A stretch of 64,000 nucleotides of DNA from Cladorhizidae sp. MBARI D1340-BT2 (GCA_028752905.1 JAQNBH010000004.1:1348610-1412609); one strand, 5' to 3'; numbered from the stretch's first letter, positions 1 through 9,928 are shown. The notes: generated from the letters alone by a model not told the origin. Translations and numbers: made by a program.

Positions 1-1136
1 ACATCCAAGCCCACCTATTTTTGGGGGGCTGTGAATTTTGTAAATATATCAGGGGGCGATTGCCCCCCCCTGCCCCCCCCCTAAATACGTCCCTTGAGAC
101 TGGTCATGGGTCTGTTGCAACAACTCCAACAATGAGAGAGCATCTACACACATCATGACAGTTCCCTCCTGAAGACACTGGTCATGGAACAACTCCAACC
201 AGAGGAGCATCTGCCTCGGAGATACACATGCCATCATGATAGTTCCTTGAAGTAACTTACCATGGGTCTGATGGAAGAACTCCAACCACGAGAGAAGCGT
301 CGAGAACTTTGGACAGTCCACCACCTACCTTCCCCACGAAAATTCTTGACACCTCTTCCCCCCCAGATATTGTTATAGTAAGAGCAGAAGAGATCAGCCT
401 CATTGAACTAACTGTTCCTTTAACACACAAAAACATACAACTGCCTGCCCAATACAAGAGTTGGGAAGGAGAGCAAGAGGAGTAATACCAGCATGCTCCA
501 AGTCACCTGGATTCAAAGAGATTCTCCTTAGAGCGGAAATCATTATCAGTGCTCTTGCCATTGCCTCCCTAGCCTGCTCCTCACTACAGCTGTATGACTC
601 TCACTTAACAAGACACTGCCACTCACCTCCCTCGACCTGGAAGCTCAGCTCAAACCATCATAACTGCCTCTCATCAAATAGTTCATACCCGGTCTTTCAA
701 CCTTCAACTGTTGTGTTAATGTTCTACTCTCCATTCCTCATGCAGTTGCCTACCTCTGCTTTTGCCAAGCCAAAATTGCATCATTATCTTGTGTTCATAT
801 TTCACTTAAATGAAGTTCTCTTTTGCCCTTTTAGCCCTTTTAAGATATAGGGTGCGCTAGTGAGAATGCTAGATGGGTAGGTGGGGCATCCTTCTACTTT
901 ACCGCAACTTGTTGATGCGGAGCTTAATGTGCATGATCTTTTTGGTTAAAGAGAAGTGTCGGATGTCTGAAGGAACAGTTACAACTTTCGTCTCTCTGAC
1001 TACTGCACACTATGGCCGCTATAGGATAGCGTTGTGGGGGGATTGATATTCTTGACCAGACGCTGCTCCATATCAGGAACAATTTGGGTACTGTTTTTAA
1101 ACTAAACCTCATCTATTAGCTTCGATGCTTTGACCA
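1..1136. other. Left-edge non-coding sequence
   Basis: No gene is recognised here. Positions about 95-320 hold two to three diverged copies of a ~75-bp segment (shared words such as GGTCATGGAACAACTCCAAC and ATCATGATAGTTCC), which explains the leucine-rich minus frame over it. Two C-runs flank TGCCCCCCCC near 61-82. A 129-codon plus-strand frame at 461-850 has no motif I know and looks like chance. Confidence 0.5.
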
Positions 1137-1505
1137 TTTATTAGCTACCACAGTCATAGCATAAGCTACATCATCTAACCATTAGCTACCCCTATCAGAG
1201 CATAAGCTACATCATCTAAACCATTGCTACCACTATCAAAGCATCAGCTACATCATTAACTTTAGCTACCCCTATCAGAGCATAAGCTACATCATCTAAA
1301 CCAATAGCTATCACTACCAGAACATAAGCTACATCTTTAACTAAACCATTTACCTACACCATTAATTAAACCATTAGCACTATCAGAACATATAAGCTAC
1401 ATCATTAACTAAACCATTAGCTATCACTATCAGAGCATAAGCTACATCATTAACTAAACCATTTACCCTACACCATTAATTAAACCATTAGCTACCACAG
1501 TCATA
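1137..1505. repeat. Degenerate tandem repeat (AGCATAAGCTACATCAT)
   Basis: About seven imperfect copies of a ~40-60 bp unit built from ATCAGAGCATAAGCTACATC and TAACTAAACCATTAGCTA, with variable spacing. It abuts the better-ordered 35-bp array to its right. Its higher divergence suggests an older array. Confidence 0.75.
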
Positions 1506-2505
1506 ATGCTGCTTCTGTATTTCTAGGAATATATAATATAGTGCTGCTTCTGTATTTCTAGGAATATATAATATAGTGTTGCTTCTGTATTTCTAGGTAT
1601 ATATAATAATTATAGTGTTGCTTCTGTATTTCTAGGTATATATAATATAGTGCTGCTTCTGTTTCTAGGAATATATAATATAATGCTGCTTCTGTATTTC
1701 TAGGAATATATAATATAGTGCTGCTTCTGTATTTCTAGGTATATATAATATAATGCTGCTTCTGTATTTCTAGGAATATATAATATAGTGTTGCTTCTGT
1801 ATTTCTAGGAATATATAATATAGTGCTGCTTCTGTATTTCTAGGAATATATAATATAATGCTGCTTCTGTATTTCTAGGAATATATAATATAGTGCTGCT
1901 TCTGTATTTCTAGGAATATATAATATAGTGTTGCTTCTGTATTTCTAGGTATATATAATATAGTGTTGCTTCTGTATTTCTAGGTATATATAATATAGTG
2001 CTGCTTCTGTTTCTAGGAATATATAATATAGTGCTGCTTCTGTATTTCTAGGAATATATAATATAATGCTGCTTCTGTATTTCTAGGAATATATAATATA
2101 GTGCTGCTTCTGTATTTCTAGGTATATATAATATAATGCTGCTTCTGTATTTCTAGGAATATATAATATAGTGTTGCTTCTGTATTTCTAGGAATATATA
2201 ATATAGTGCTGCTTCTGTATTTCTAGGAATATATAATATAATGCTGCTTCTGTATTTCTAGGAATATATAATATAGTGCTTCTTCTGTATTTCTAAGAAT
2301 ATATAATATGTTGTTTCTGTATTTCTAGGAATATATAATATAATGCTGTTTCTGTATTTCTAGGAATATATAATATAGTGTTGCTTCTGTATTTCTAGGA
2401 ATATATAATATAATGCTGCTTCTGTATTTCTAGGTTTATATAATATAATGCTGCTTCTGTATTTCTAGGAATATATAATATAGTGTTGCTTCTGTATTTC
2501 TAGGA
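1505..2505. repeat. 35-bp minisatellite, about 28 copies
   Basis: The unit runs through TGCTTCTGTATTTCTAGG followed by AATATATAATATAGTG and has a 35-bp period. Variants (GTATATATAATA, loss of TAT in CTGTTTCTAGG, TAATG versus TAGTG) recur in the same order near 1575-1790 and 1950-2170. This indicates that a multi-unit block of about 385 bp was duplicated within the array. Every unit contains a pyrimidine-rich stretch ending in TAG, as in a 3' splice site. Confidence 0.93.
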
Positions 2506-2640
2506 AGTTTGGACTAGAGTGACTTGATCTTAGCCTGAGGTTGTCTAAAGGTTGGTACTGGAGTGACCTGACGTAGGGCTAGAGTGACTTGATCATGACC
2601 TGTTACTGGAGTGACCTGACGTAGGTGGTGTTTTAAATGC
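2506..2640. repeat. Two-copy repeat (ACTGGAGTGACCTGACGTAGG)
   Basis: Two to three imperfect copies of a ~50-bp segment with GAGTGACTTGATC and GGAGTGACCTGACGTAG directly follow the 35-bp array. No coding signal is seen. Confidence 0.6.
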
Positions 2641-2715
2641 CTACCCATTACTATTTTAGTTTAAGTATACTCTGACTACAGCAAAAAGAGGCATCATTTT
2701 TCTTGTGAAGCAATT

Positions 2716-2910
2716 TTGCATCATATGCACGCAGGGTACCTATCTCAAGCTCATTACATCACATGCACGCAGGGTGTCTGTGTCTCAAGCTCATTGCATC
2801 ACATGCACGCAGGGTGTCTGTCTCAAGCTCATTGCATCACATGCACGCAGGGTGCCTATCTCAAGCGCTCATTGCATCACATGCACGCAGGGTGTCTGTG
2901 TCTCCCAGCC
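2716..2910. repeat. 38-41 bp minisatellite, 5 copies
   Basis: The unit core is TCACATGCACGCAGGGTG followed by TCTGTGTCTCAAGCTCAT, with spacing of 38-41 bp. Indels between copies shift the frame, so the overlapping open frames are not protein-coding. It is followed at about 2960-3030 by a CA-rich tract. Confidence 0.85.
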
Positions 2911-2959
2911 CTTGACTCTCCTTTTGAATTCCAGGCAGAAGAAACCCTCCCCATCCCCA

Positions 2960-3035
2960 CACAAATACACACATATACTCACACCACACATGCACACACA
3001 CACCAGACATACATGCACCCCACACACAGCACACT
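2960..3035. repeat. CA-rich simple sequence
   Basis: ACACA-rich tract with CACACATGCACACACACAC. It is a low-complexity stretch. From here to about 3890 I see no gene, only AT-rich unique sequence with TATATATATA near 3596-3612. Confidence 0.7.
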
Positions 3036-3894
3036 TGGCATGAAAACCCACTGGGCTAGCTTTGCACATCTTAGCAGTCTTGCTATAAGAAGATGTTCAA
3101 ACTCACACCAGCACTTCTCACCGTGGCTCTCCAGCTCCGTGAAGACGGTCCTAACTTACCTCTACCTGAACCCTGAACGTAATTAAGAGTAGCGATGCTG
3201 CACACTAGAACGCAAAATGTGGCCCCGACTATTTAACCCCCTCCCCAACGAGTTCCAGCATCGCACTGATTTGACGCCATTAGCCAGACCTCTCAACTTA
3301 TATTGCTACTTAGTGCGAGATTTCATGCTAAAGTGGAGTGAGAAATGCTCTGGTTGGAGCGAGACATGGGAGGTGCACATTTGTATTGGTCATTCAGAGC
3401 TGATACTGCAGCTTCAATAACCATTACATGGCCTACTGAATTCACCAATTCTAATTTAATGTCCATCATTTATCGGCAGCTGTGTGGACCAAGGAAGAGC
3501 AAGCATCTGCAAATAACCAAATTTTTATTTCTCTCAGTCACAACTATACTGTTCTTTACTGCTCCACTTTTGTCAATCATCAACCCCCTGGGTAATATAT
3601 ATATATATATAACACACTAGATTAGCAGTTATATATTATAAGGAATTATGTATCCTCTGCTATATATAAGAAATAGGTATAAAACATTTCTTATGCAATA
3701 CATTCATTTTGTCTCATCAACCACCTGGGAGTGTTGGAATTATAATATTATTACATTGACTTGTCATTCAACTACTTATATTATACTGTTAAGGTAAAGA
3801 AAGAAGTTTTTAATATAGTTACATTCATATATTGCATGCAAGATGCAGTTTATTGTCTATTAGCGGTTTTTATGCTGCTGGTTATATATAGCTT

Positions 3895-4250
3895 CTTTAA
3901 GAACTTCTGATGGAATCCAGCTAAGTGGGTTCTCGATATGCGTCTTCACTGTAATAAGGGATGAAAGTGTACCATCCATACTCAGGGAACTTGTACTTGG
4001 TGTCTTGTTCTTGTTGATAAGGGGAAAAATTCGTTCTTCCCCTGCACTCTAATGCTATATATGGTCAATACAACATTTGCAACTTTAAACAAAAGATCAT
4101 ATTCAAAACAGCTCAAACCAGGTTTCTTCATTTCTCTCAGATGCCCCCAAAACATGTCCACACGATACGCATTGAAGCCAACTGTGTCTTTTAGAGAGTT
4201 TGAGGAAGATCTTCTGTCATTGTTTGGTCGGGCGCGGCGTGAGAAATAGG
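3895..4250 (-). pseudogene. hAT-type transposase C-terminal remnant
   Basis: Read on the minus strand, about 4210-4065 encodes FEYDLLFKVANVVLTI. After a frameshift, about 4030-3900 encodes LINKNKTPSTSS, SMDGTLSSLITVKT and NPLSWIPSEV. This order (KVA..VLTIPHSNA..ER.F..I.KNKT....L...GTL.S....K) is the conserved C-terminal dimerisation region of hAT-superfamily transposases and their domesticated relatives. The frame is broken at least once, the usual PHSNA segment is degraded, and no N-terminal zinc finger or catalytic part is visible. It is therefore a truncated, dead copy. Family assignment is from remembered motif patterns. Confidence 0.7.
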
Positions 4251-4481
4251 TAAGTGGTCGTGAGAGCGTGAGAAAAGTCCTGAAATCGACGACCAAATCG
4301 TGTGACTTGCATTAGCAGGGATGAAATATTCATATTTACTGCTTCTCACATCTAGTAACAAGCTAACAACTACCCGAGTTCCATCATCGCACTGACCTGA
4401 TGCCATTAGCAGGGATGAAATGTTCTTGGCTTATATTTACTGTTTCTCAAATATTGGTACTAACACAAGTGAAAGCAAAAC

Positions 4482-4622
4482 ATGAATGAAAGTTCCTTCT
4501 CAAGAGAAAACGCTCACTTGCTCAGTCAGTACAGCTTTCAGGCTGTTCCCCCGCCTGACCCGACTCCCGCTTACGACCCTTTACCTTCCTATCAGCAGGC
4601 AAGAATGGACCCGAAAGGGAAG
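4482..4622 (+). CDS. Possible first coding exon, proline-rich peptide
   Basis: An ATG in a fair context (AAAACATGAAT) opens a 47-codon stretch that ends exactly at a donor-like AAG|GTGAATTT. The peptide is polar, then proline- and tyrosine-rich (PPPDPTPAYDPLPSYQQA). Its composition looks more like real disordered protein than the surrounding intron sequence. No domain is recognised. It could be the 5' exon of the downstream LRR gene, but the exit phase here is 0 while the first LRR exon I can place enters in phase 0 only with a weak acceptor, so the link is unproven. A chance open frame remains possible. Confidence 0.3.
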
Positions 4623-4995
4623 GTGAATTTGAGTTCCAGCTTGGAGGAGTCTCCTAGCCTGCAGAGTGTCCTCTATATTAACAGCATTAAAATCCATCGA
4701 TATTTGAGATTTTATGTATTGATATTTAGTTGTGATGAGCTACTTCATGAAGCAGAGCCAGTGTTGGTTCACTTATCCCGGCCCACTGCTGAGGAAAACT
4801 TGGGACCTTGCACCTGATGGCACTACCAGGCTACTCGGTGAGGGCGGTGATGTTTATGAGTGGATCTCGGACTGTTGAAGTGTACGAGGGTGAAGACTAC
4901 ATAGCAACATGCAATGGGTCTGTGGTGGGTCCTACAAGCCAGTGAGTAGATGTGCTGGGGTCTATGGTGGCCCAGCAGTGAGTGAGTAGATGTGC

Positions 4996-5692
4996 TGGGG
5001 TCTAGCACGTTGCAGGATGTGTGACTTCCTGAGCTCTATGAGCACGTGCAGGATGTGTGAGTTCCTGAGCTCTATGAGCACGTGCAGGATGTGTGACCTC
5101 CTGAGCTCTATGAGCTCGTGCAGGATGTGTGACTTCCTGAGCTCTATGAGCACGTGCAGGATGTGTGACTGCCTGAGCTCTATGAGCTCGTGCAGGATGT
5201 GTGACTTCCTGAGCTCTATGAGCATGTGCAGGATGTTTGACTTCCTGAGCTCTATGAGCACGTGCAGGATGTGTGACTGCCTGAGCTCTATGAGCACGTG
5301 CAGGATGTGTGACTTCCTGAACTCTATGAGCACGTGCAGGATGTGTGACTTCCTGAGCTCAATGAGCACGTGCAGGATGTGTGACTTCCTGAGCTCTATG
5401 AGCATGTGCAGGATGTGTGACTTCCTGAGCTCTATGAGCACGTGCAGGATGTGTGACTTCCTGAGCTCTATGAGCTCGTGCAGGATGTGTGACTTCCTGA
5501 GCTCTATGAGCACGTGCAGGATGTGTGACTTCCATGAGCATGTGCAGGATGTGTGACTTCCTGAGCTATATGAACACGTGCAGGATGTGTGACTTCCTGA
5601 GCTCTATGAGCACGTGCAGGATGTGTGACTTCCTGAGCTCTATGAGCACGTGCAGGATGTGTGACTTCCTGAGCTCTATGAGCGTATAAGCT
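4996..5692. repeat. 36-bp minisatellite, about 19 copies
   Basis: The unit is GTGCAGGATGTGTGACTTCC followed by TGAGCTCTATGAGCAC, exactly 36 bp, so all frames stay open over many units on both strands (about 180 codons each). Variation is limited to a few sites (GAGCAC/GAGCTC/GAGCAT, ACTTCC/ACTGCC). One unit near 5530 is shortened. No start context or splice structure suggests translation. Confidence 0.93.
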
Positions 5693-6029
5693 TGACTAGC
5701 ACGCAGGTTGATATAGTGCATATCCCCCGTCTCTATCCAATTGCCGTGGATGTAGCCGTGGATGTAGCTTAGCTTTTAGGGTTAAGAAAAATTTGTGGTG
5801 TGTTCCTAAATGTCTACGCAATATTTTTATTGAAACAACCACACCTTACCTAGTCCATGCTACACCTTACCTAATCCAAGCTATACTCCATCCATGAGTG
5901 TTAAAAACAACAATTTCTATTATATTATAATAAAAACTAACATAGCCTAACTAGTTGTGGTAGCCAGTGTGGCTATAGTTATGACAGCTAGCAAGATTAT
6001 AGCTATTCGGTATGACTACGGCTAGGGCT
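5693..6029. other. Unique spacer between two arrays
   Basis: AT-rich sequence with small duplications (GCCGTGGATGTAGC twice; CCACACCTTACCTA and TACACCTTACCTAATCC). I see no exon, RNA gene or element in it. Confidence 0.5.
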
Positions 6030-7325
6030 AGGAATATGTATAACCTGCAGTAGTATGGTCAGGCTATAGGAAGCACAGGCTATAACCTGTAGTAGTAGTA
6101 TGGTCAGGCTATAGGAAGCACAGACTATAACCTGCAGTAGTATGGTCAGGCTATACGAAGCACAGACTATAACCTGCAGTAGTATAGTCAGGCTATAGGA
6201 AGCACAGGCTATAACATGCAGTAGTATGGTCAGGCTATAGGAAGCACAGGCTATAACCTGCAGTAGTATGGTCAGGCTATAGGAAGCACAGCCTATAACC
6301 TGCAGTAGTATGGTGAGGCTATAGGAAGCACAGCCTATAACCTGCAGTAGTATGGTCAGGCTATAGGAAGCACAGCCTATAACCTGCAGTAGTATGGTCA
6401 GGCTATAGGAAGCACAGACTATAACCTGCAGTAGTATGGTCAGGCTATAGGAAGCACAGCCTATAACCTGCAGTAGTATGGTCAGGCTATAGGAAGCACA
6501 GACTATAGACTATAACCTGCAGTAGTATGGTCAGGCTATAGGAAGCACAGGCTATAACCTGCAGTAGTATGGTCAGGCTATAGGAAGCACAGGCTATAAC
6601 CTGCAGTAGTATGGTCAGGCTATAGGAAGCACAGGCTATAACCTGCAGTAGTATGGTCAGGCTATAGGAAGCACAGACTATAACCTGCAGTAGTATGGTC
6701 AGGCTATAGGAAGCACAGGCTATAAACTGCAGTAGTATGGTCAGGCTATAGGAAGCACAGACTATAACCTGCAGTAGTATGGTCAGGCTATAGGAAGCAC
6801 AGGCTATAACCTGCAGTAGAATGGTCAGGCTATAGGAAGCACAGACTATAACCTGCAGTAGTATGGTCAGGCTATAGGAAGCACAGGCTATAACCTGCAG
6901 TAGTATGGTCAGGCTATAGGAAGCACAGACTATAACCTGCAGTAGTATGGTCAGGCTATAGGAAGCACAGACTATAACCTGCAGTAGTATGGTCAGGCTA
7001 TAGGAAGACTATAACCTGCAGTAGTATGGTCAGGCTATAGGAAGCACAGACTATAACCTGCAGTAGTATGGTCAGGCTATAGGAAGCACAGGCTATAACC
7101 TGCAGTAGTATGGTCAGGCTATAGGAAGCACAGGCTATAACCTGCAGTAGTATGGTCAGGCTATAGGAAGCACAGGCTATAACCTGCAGTAGTATGGTCA
7201 GGCTATAGGAAGCACGGGCTATAAACTGCAGTAGTATGGTCAGGCTATAGGAAGCACAGACTATAACCTGCAGTAGTATGGTCAGGCTATAGGAAGCACA
7301 GGCTATAACCTGCAGTAGTATGGTC
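6030..7325. repeat. 42-bp minisatellite, about 31 copies
   Basis: The unit is ATAACCTGCAGTAGTATGG then TCAGGCTATAGGAAGCACAGGCT, with a 42-bp period. Most units differ only at ACAGGC/ACAGAC/ACAGCC. One unit near 6500 and one near 7005 carry small indels. The array runs directly into the 24-bp array at about 7326, sharing the word GGTCAGGCT, so the second array may have been seeded at the edge of the first. Confidence 0.95.
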
Positions 7326-7545
7326 AGGCTCTGTGTGCAGGCCTCCTGCATGCTCTGTGTGCAGTGCCTCCTGCATGCTTTGTGTGCAGGCCTCCTGCAT
7401 GCTCTGGGTGCAGGCCTCCTGCATGCTCTGTGTGCAGTGCCTCCTGCATGCTTTGTGTGCAGGCCTCCTGCATGCTCTGTGTGCAGGCCTCCTGCATGCT
7501 CTGGGTGCAGGCCTCCTGCATGCTCTGGGTGCGGGCCTCCTGCCT
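7326..7545. repeat. 24-bp minisatellite, about 9 copies
   Basis: The unit alternates GCTCTGTGTGCAGGCCTCC and TGCAT, 24 bp, with GTGCAGTGCC and GGGTGCAGG variants. Because 24 is divisible by three the frames stay open and give cysteine/alanine-rich peptides; these are not called as genes. Confidence 0.9.
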
Positions 7546-7638
7546 TAATTAAGTCATGTTCTTGTAATTGTCATATTTTGAGGGCTCAACTAATACTACA
7601 GTTCATGCTATTTTGCGAAATATATTTCTTCTTTGAAG

Positions 7639-7696
7639 AATTTCAACATCAATGGTTGCACGCAACTTAGCCAGGATATATTCAGAGCACTGAGAG
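7639..7696 (+). CDS. LRR protein, upstream exon
   Basis: The reading frame gives NFNINGCTQLSQDIFRALRG, a leucine-rich-repeat strand of the RNI/FBXL-like kind (NxxGCxxL followed by a helix). The donor is AGAG|GTGAGA after 7696, leaving the frame in phase 1, which matches the phase-1 entry of the next exon. The acceptor is taken as TTCTTCTTTGAAG before 7639. The frame is open further left (to about 7600), so the true 5' boundary is uncertain. The product would be an intracellular LRR scaffold; ligand and pathway are unknown. Confidence 0.55.
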
Positions 7697-8044
7697 GTGA
7701 GACATCATGATCGTCACGTGTGGCAAAATTGCCTTCATGTATTTTATTGTCTGTTGCTATGGTAACTTACAAAGTTAATGCATTCATTTTAAGTCATGTG
7801 ACAGTCAGGTGAACCATGTGTACATCATTCAATGTATCACGTGACCAGGTATATCAATCATATGATGACCAAGTGGTGCATATGCATACCACATGAAAAT
7901 CATGTGACATGTCATGTGATAAATCATGTGATGCATGCCTATAATCATGTGATATAAAATCCATAATTCATGTGACTATCAAGTGATGCCACACAAGACC
8001 ACATGAAATGGAATGTGATTTGTCATGTGACCTGATATACCCAG
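7697..8044. promoter_or_regulatory. Intronic cluster of TCATGTGA (M-box-like) sites
   Basis: This 348-bp intron contains seven exact TCATGTGA words (about 7793, 7899, 7910, 7922, 7943, 7968, 8025), TCACGTGA at about 7846 and TCACGTGT near 7715, plus several near matches (CATATGATG, CACATGAA). TCATGTGA and TCACGTGA are the binding words of the MITF/TFE and USF class of bHLH-ZIP factors (established knowledge). That this cluster is an enhancer is inference. A decayed short tandem repeat with CATGTGA in its unit is the alternative. Confidence 0.4.
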
Positions 8045-8191
8045 GGAACAAAGGGTTCGAAGTGATCCAGCTCTCTCGCATGAAGCTCTCGGACCAAGGT
8101 CTGGGACTCCTCTTCCATTAGCTCTCTCTCAGGAACCTTGAACTTTCACACACCGAGGTCACAGTGGGAGGCTTGGAACACCTCCCAACAG
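8045..8191 (+). CDS. LRR protein, exon with in-frame TAG
   Basis: Exon of 147 nt between GATATACCCAG| and ACAG|GTGGGT, entering and leaving in phase 1. It encodes two LRRs: GFEVIQLSRMKLSDQGLGLL and LRNLELSHTEVTVGGLEHL, with the LxxLxLSxTxLTDxGL spacing of RNI-like LRRs. The frame is broken by TAG at 8119-8121, exactly where the linker between the two repeats should be. The TAG also closes a good 3' splice site (CTCCTCTTCCATTAG), so a shorter isoform starting at 8122 is possible. Either the gene is damaged, or the TAG is a base error, or the first half is skipped. It splices cleanly to the next LRR exon (…LPT-G-APLL…). Confidence 0.72.
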
Positions 8192-8309
8192 GTGGGTGTG
8201 GCATAAAGAGAAAGGAAACAAGTGCATCCCAACGTAGACCACACATTAGGTGACCCTTTACCAGTTATAATACCGGTAACCGATATTAACTGCTAATGAA
8301 TAGTGCACC

Positions 8310-8470
8310 CTATTAGGGCTTGAGGAACAAGCCCTCCATTTGTAATTGCCCCTCCATTTGTAATTGCCCCTCCACTCCATTTGTAATTGCCCCTCATTTG
8401 TAATTGCCCCTTCATTTGTAATTGTCCCTCCATTTGTAATTGTCCCTCCATTTGCCCCTCATTTGTAACC
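8310..8470. repeat. ~20-bp minisatellite, about 8 copies
   Basis: CCTCCATTTGTAATTGCCC repeated with 17-24 bp spacing in the intron between two LRR exons; later units read TTGTCCCTCC. A further pair of ~67-bp copies (CACAACTGCAATCAGTAGTA … CCACCCTTCCAATAGTA) lies at 8640-8775. Confidence 0.85.
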
Positions 8471-8540
8471 ACGGAGGCGAGTAGCAATAAGGCATGCCCA
8501 AATAATTGCTCACTAGACTTATGTATGTAAAAAAAATTCT

Positions 8541-8608
8541 GGTCACCAGCAGGGCTTGAACCCCTGGCTTTCTGGGTGAGGCACTCAACCGTTGAGCCAC
8601 AGGCACCC
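8541..8608 (-). tRNA. tRNA-like sequence or tRNA-derived SINE head
   Basis: On the minus strand a 68-nt segment begins GGGTGCCTGTGGCTCAACGG (A-box-like TGGCTCAACGG) and ends with GGGGTTCAAGCCCTGC (B-box GGTTCAAGCCC, closed by a T-arm stem), followed by TGGTGACC. Eight T residues (complement of 8529-8536) follow, as for a Pol III terminator. The acceptor stem pairs imperfectly (one mismatch, two wobbles), and I cannot find a convincing 5-bp anticodon stem. I therefore favour a tRNA-derived pseudogene or short SINE over a functional tRNA. It sits in an intron, antisense to the LRR gene. Confidence 0.5.
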
Positions 8609-8639
8609 AAACGATTAGAATTCCTCCAAACAGGCACTT

Positions 8640-8775
8640 GAACTCCTTCACAACTGCAATCAGTAGTAACCAACCTTCTAATTGTAACCACCCTTCCAAT
8701 AGTAAGAACTCCTTCACAACTGCAATCAGTAGTAACCACCCTTCTAATTGTAACCACCCTTCCAGTAGTAAACAC
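8640..8775. repeat. Two-copy ~67-bp repeat
   Basis: GAACTCCTTCACAACTGCAA through CCACCCTTCCA/AGTAGTA occurs twice in tandem, flanking the tRNA-like segment on its left-hand side in the plus orientation. Non-coding. Confidence 0.75.
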
Positions 8776-9018
8776 GGTTCCTAGTAGAGAATATACGGTA
8801 TATTATTTTTAAATGGTATTTTTAAATGGTAAAGGGTCATCTATCTGGTTGTGGTCGGCATGGCTACAGTCTTGTCTCCTTTGTACTTTGGACCAGTAAT
8901 TATTTCATTTTTTAAATGGGCTTGTGTTCTTGTGGCTGTCATTATACTGAACAAGACTGTGTTGAGGTATGTGGAAAGTGGAGATTGCTAATAATGATCT
9001 ACATGTGTGTATCCATAG

Positions 9019-9234
9019 GTGCTCCACTGTTGGACACTCTGAACATAGAGTACACCTCAATCTCCGCCAACCACCCGCTCCCACGTCTTGCATGTCTGCG
9101 CCACCTCAACCTCTCCCACTGCTCCACCCCTCCTGATGCCGAGTGCCTGAGGTCACTGGGTCTATGCCGAGGTTTGCGAGTGCTGGCGATGTCTGGCATG
9201 TCTTTACCTGGCAGCTGGCTGGAACATCTCATGG
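9019..9234 (+). CDS. LRR protein, exon with three further LRRs
   Basis: Exon of 216 nt (72 codons), acceptor TGTATCCATAG|, donor ATGG|GTAAAG, phase 1 on both sides. It encodes LLDTLNIEYTSIS, LACLRHLNLSHCSTPPDAEC and CRGLRVLAMSGMSLPGSWL, regular 22-25 residue LRRs of the intracellular type. The frame is intact and continues the repeat register of the preceding exon. Symmetric phase-1 exons of this kind can be gained or lost without frame change. I cannot name the vertebrate orthologue. Confidence 0.8.
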
Positions 9235-9511
9235 GTAAAGGATCGTCAATTTAGCTGGTGATTTGTCATTTTGCAAATAGTGTTCCATCTTGTCCTCCTT
9301 CCCGACATTACTCACAGATCCATTTATGCAACTTTTAAGTGGGTCCTTCAAGTTGTAAATATAGAAAAGGGGTGTGGCATACTCATAACTTCCATAGGGT
9401 TCATAGTTGACGTTGTATATTGAATAGCTCCGTCTGTGTGCTCTACTATCTGTGTGCTCTATTTCTCTACTGACATTGTGGCTATATACACCATACACAT
9501 GCCTCCACTAG

Positions 9512-9649
9512 GTCCGGGAGACATCATGCCGATTGGTCCGGGCCGCAGGGGTCCTCGTAGGGCACGGTTTAACCCTTTTGTTGGTGAGAGGTTTGTAGGA
9601 GAAGGACGTCGATTAGGAGGCAAAGAAAGCCCCGAGGCCACTAGCAGAG
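9512..9649 (+). CDS. LRR protein, exon with SHP-like p97-binding motif
   Basis: Exon of 138 nt (46 codons), acceptor CCTCCACTAG|, donor AGAG|GTGAGT, phase 1 on both sides, so it joins the LRR exon in frame (…EHLM-G-PGDIMPIG…). It is Gly/Pro/Arg-rich, then reads RFVGEGRRLGGKESPE. F-x-G-x-G-x-x-L-G is the SHP box by which p47, Ufd1, SPRTN and Derlins bind the N domain of p97/VCP (established). The preceding GPRRARFNPF also recalls the Gly/Pro tail of proteasome inhibitor PI31, a weaker alternative. A role linking an LRR ligand to p97 is inference. I found no convincing following exon; a GTGCAG| acceptor at 23138 with a short phase-1 tail is a very weak candidate. Confidence 0.62.
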
Positions 9650-9928
9650 GTGAGTGGGTGTGGTCAATGTGTGTGGTTTTCTTCTTTGTATATGAATGTT
9701 TGTAATGATATTAACTCCTTGATTTCAAGCTAATCAGCACTCAACCCTGTGCCATGCCTGCCTGATTTAGTAAGCATAAATATTCTCTGTGTATGCACAA
9801 AACCAAGAAATGCTTAGAATAGAATTAATTTTTGTGTCTAGTGCGGCAAACGACTAGGCATGCCCCTATATGTGGTCACGGCAGTACCTAGAAGCTGACA
9901 TGTTGATGAAGATATCTGGGCAGTTGTG

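Noticed and set aside
4990..5556. Cysteine-rich 188-codon frame over the 36-bp array as a secreted repeat protein
   Set aside because: No signal peptide or start context; the opposite strand is equally open; the unit length is divisible by three.
9229..9498. 89-codon minus-strand frame opposite the LRR/SHP intron
   Set aside because: It lies in intron sequence between two well-supported plus-strand exons and has no recognisable motif.
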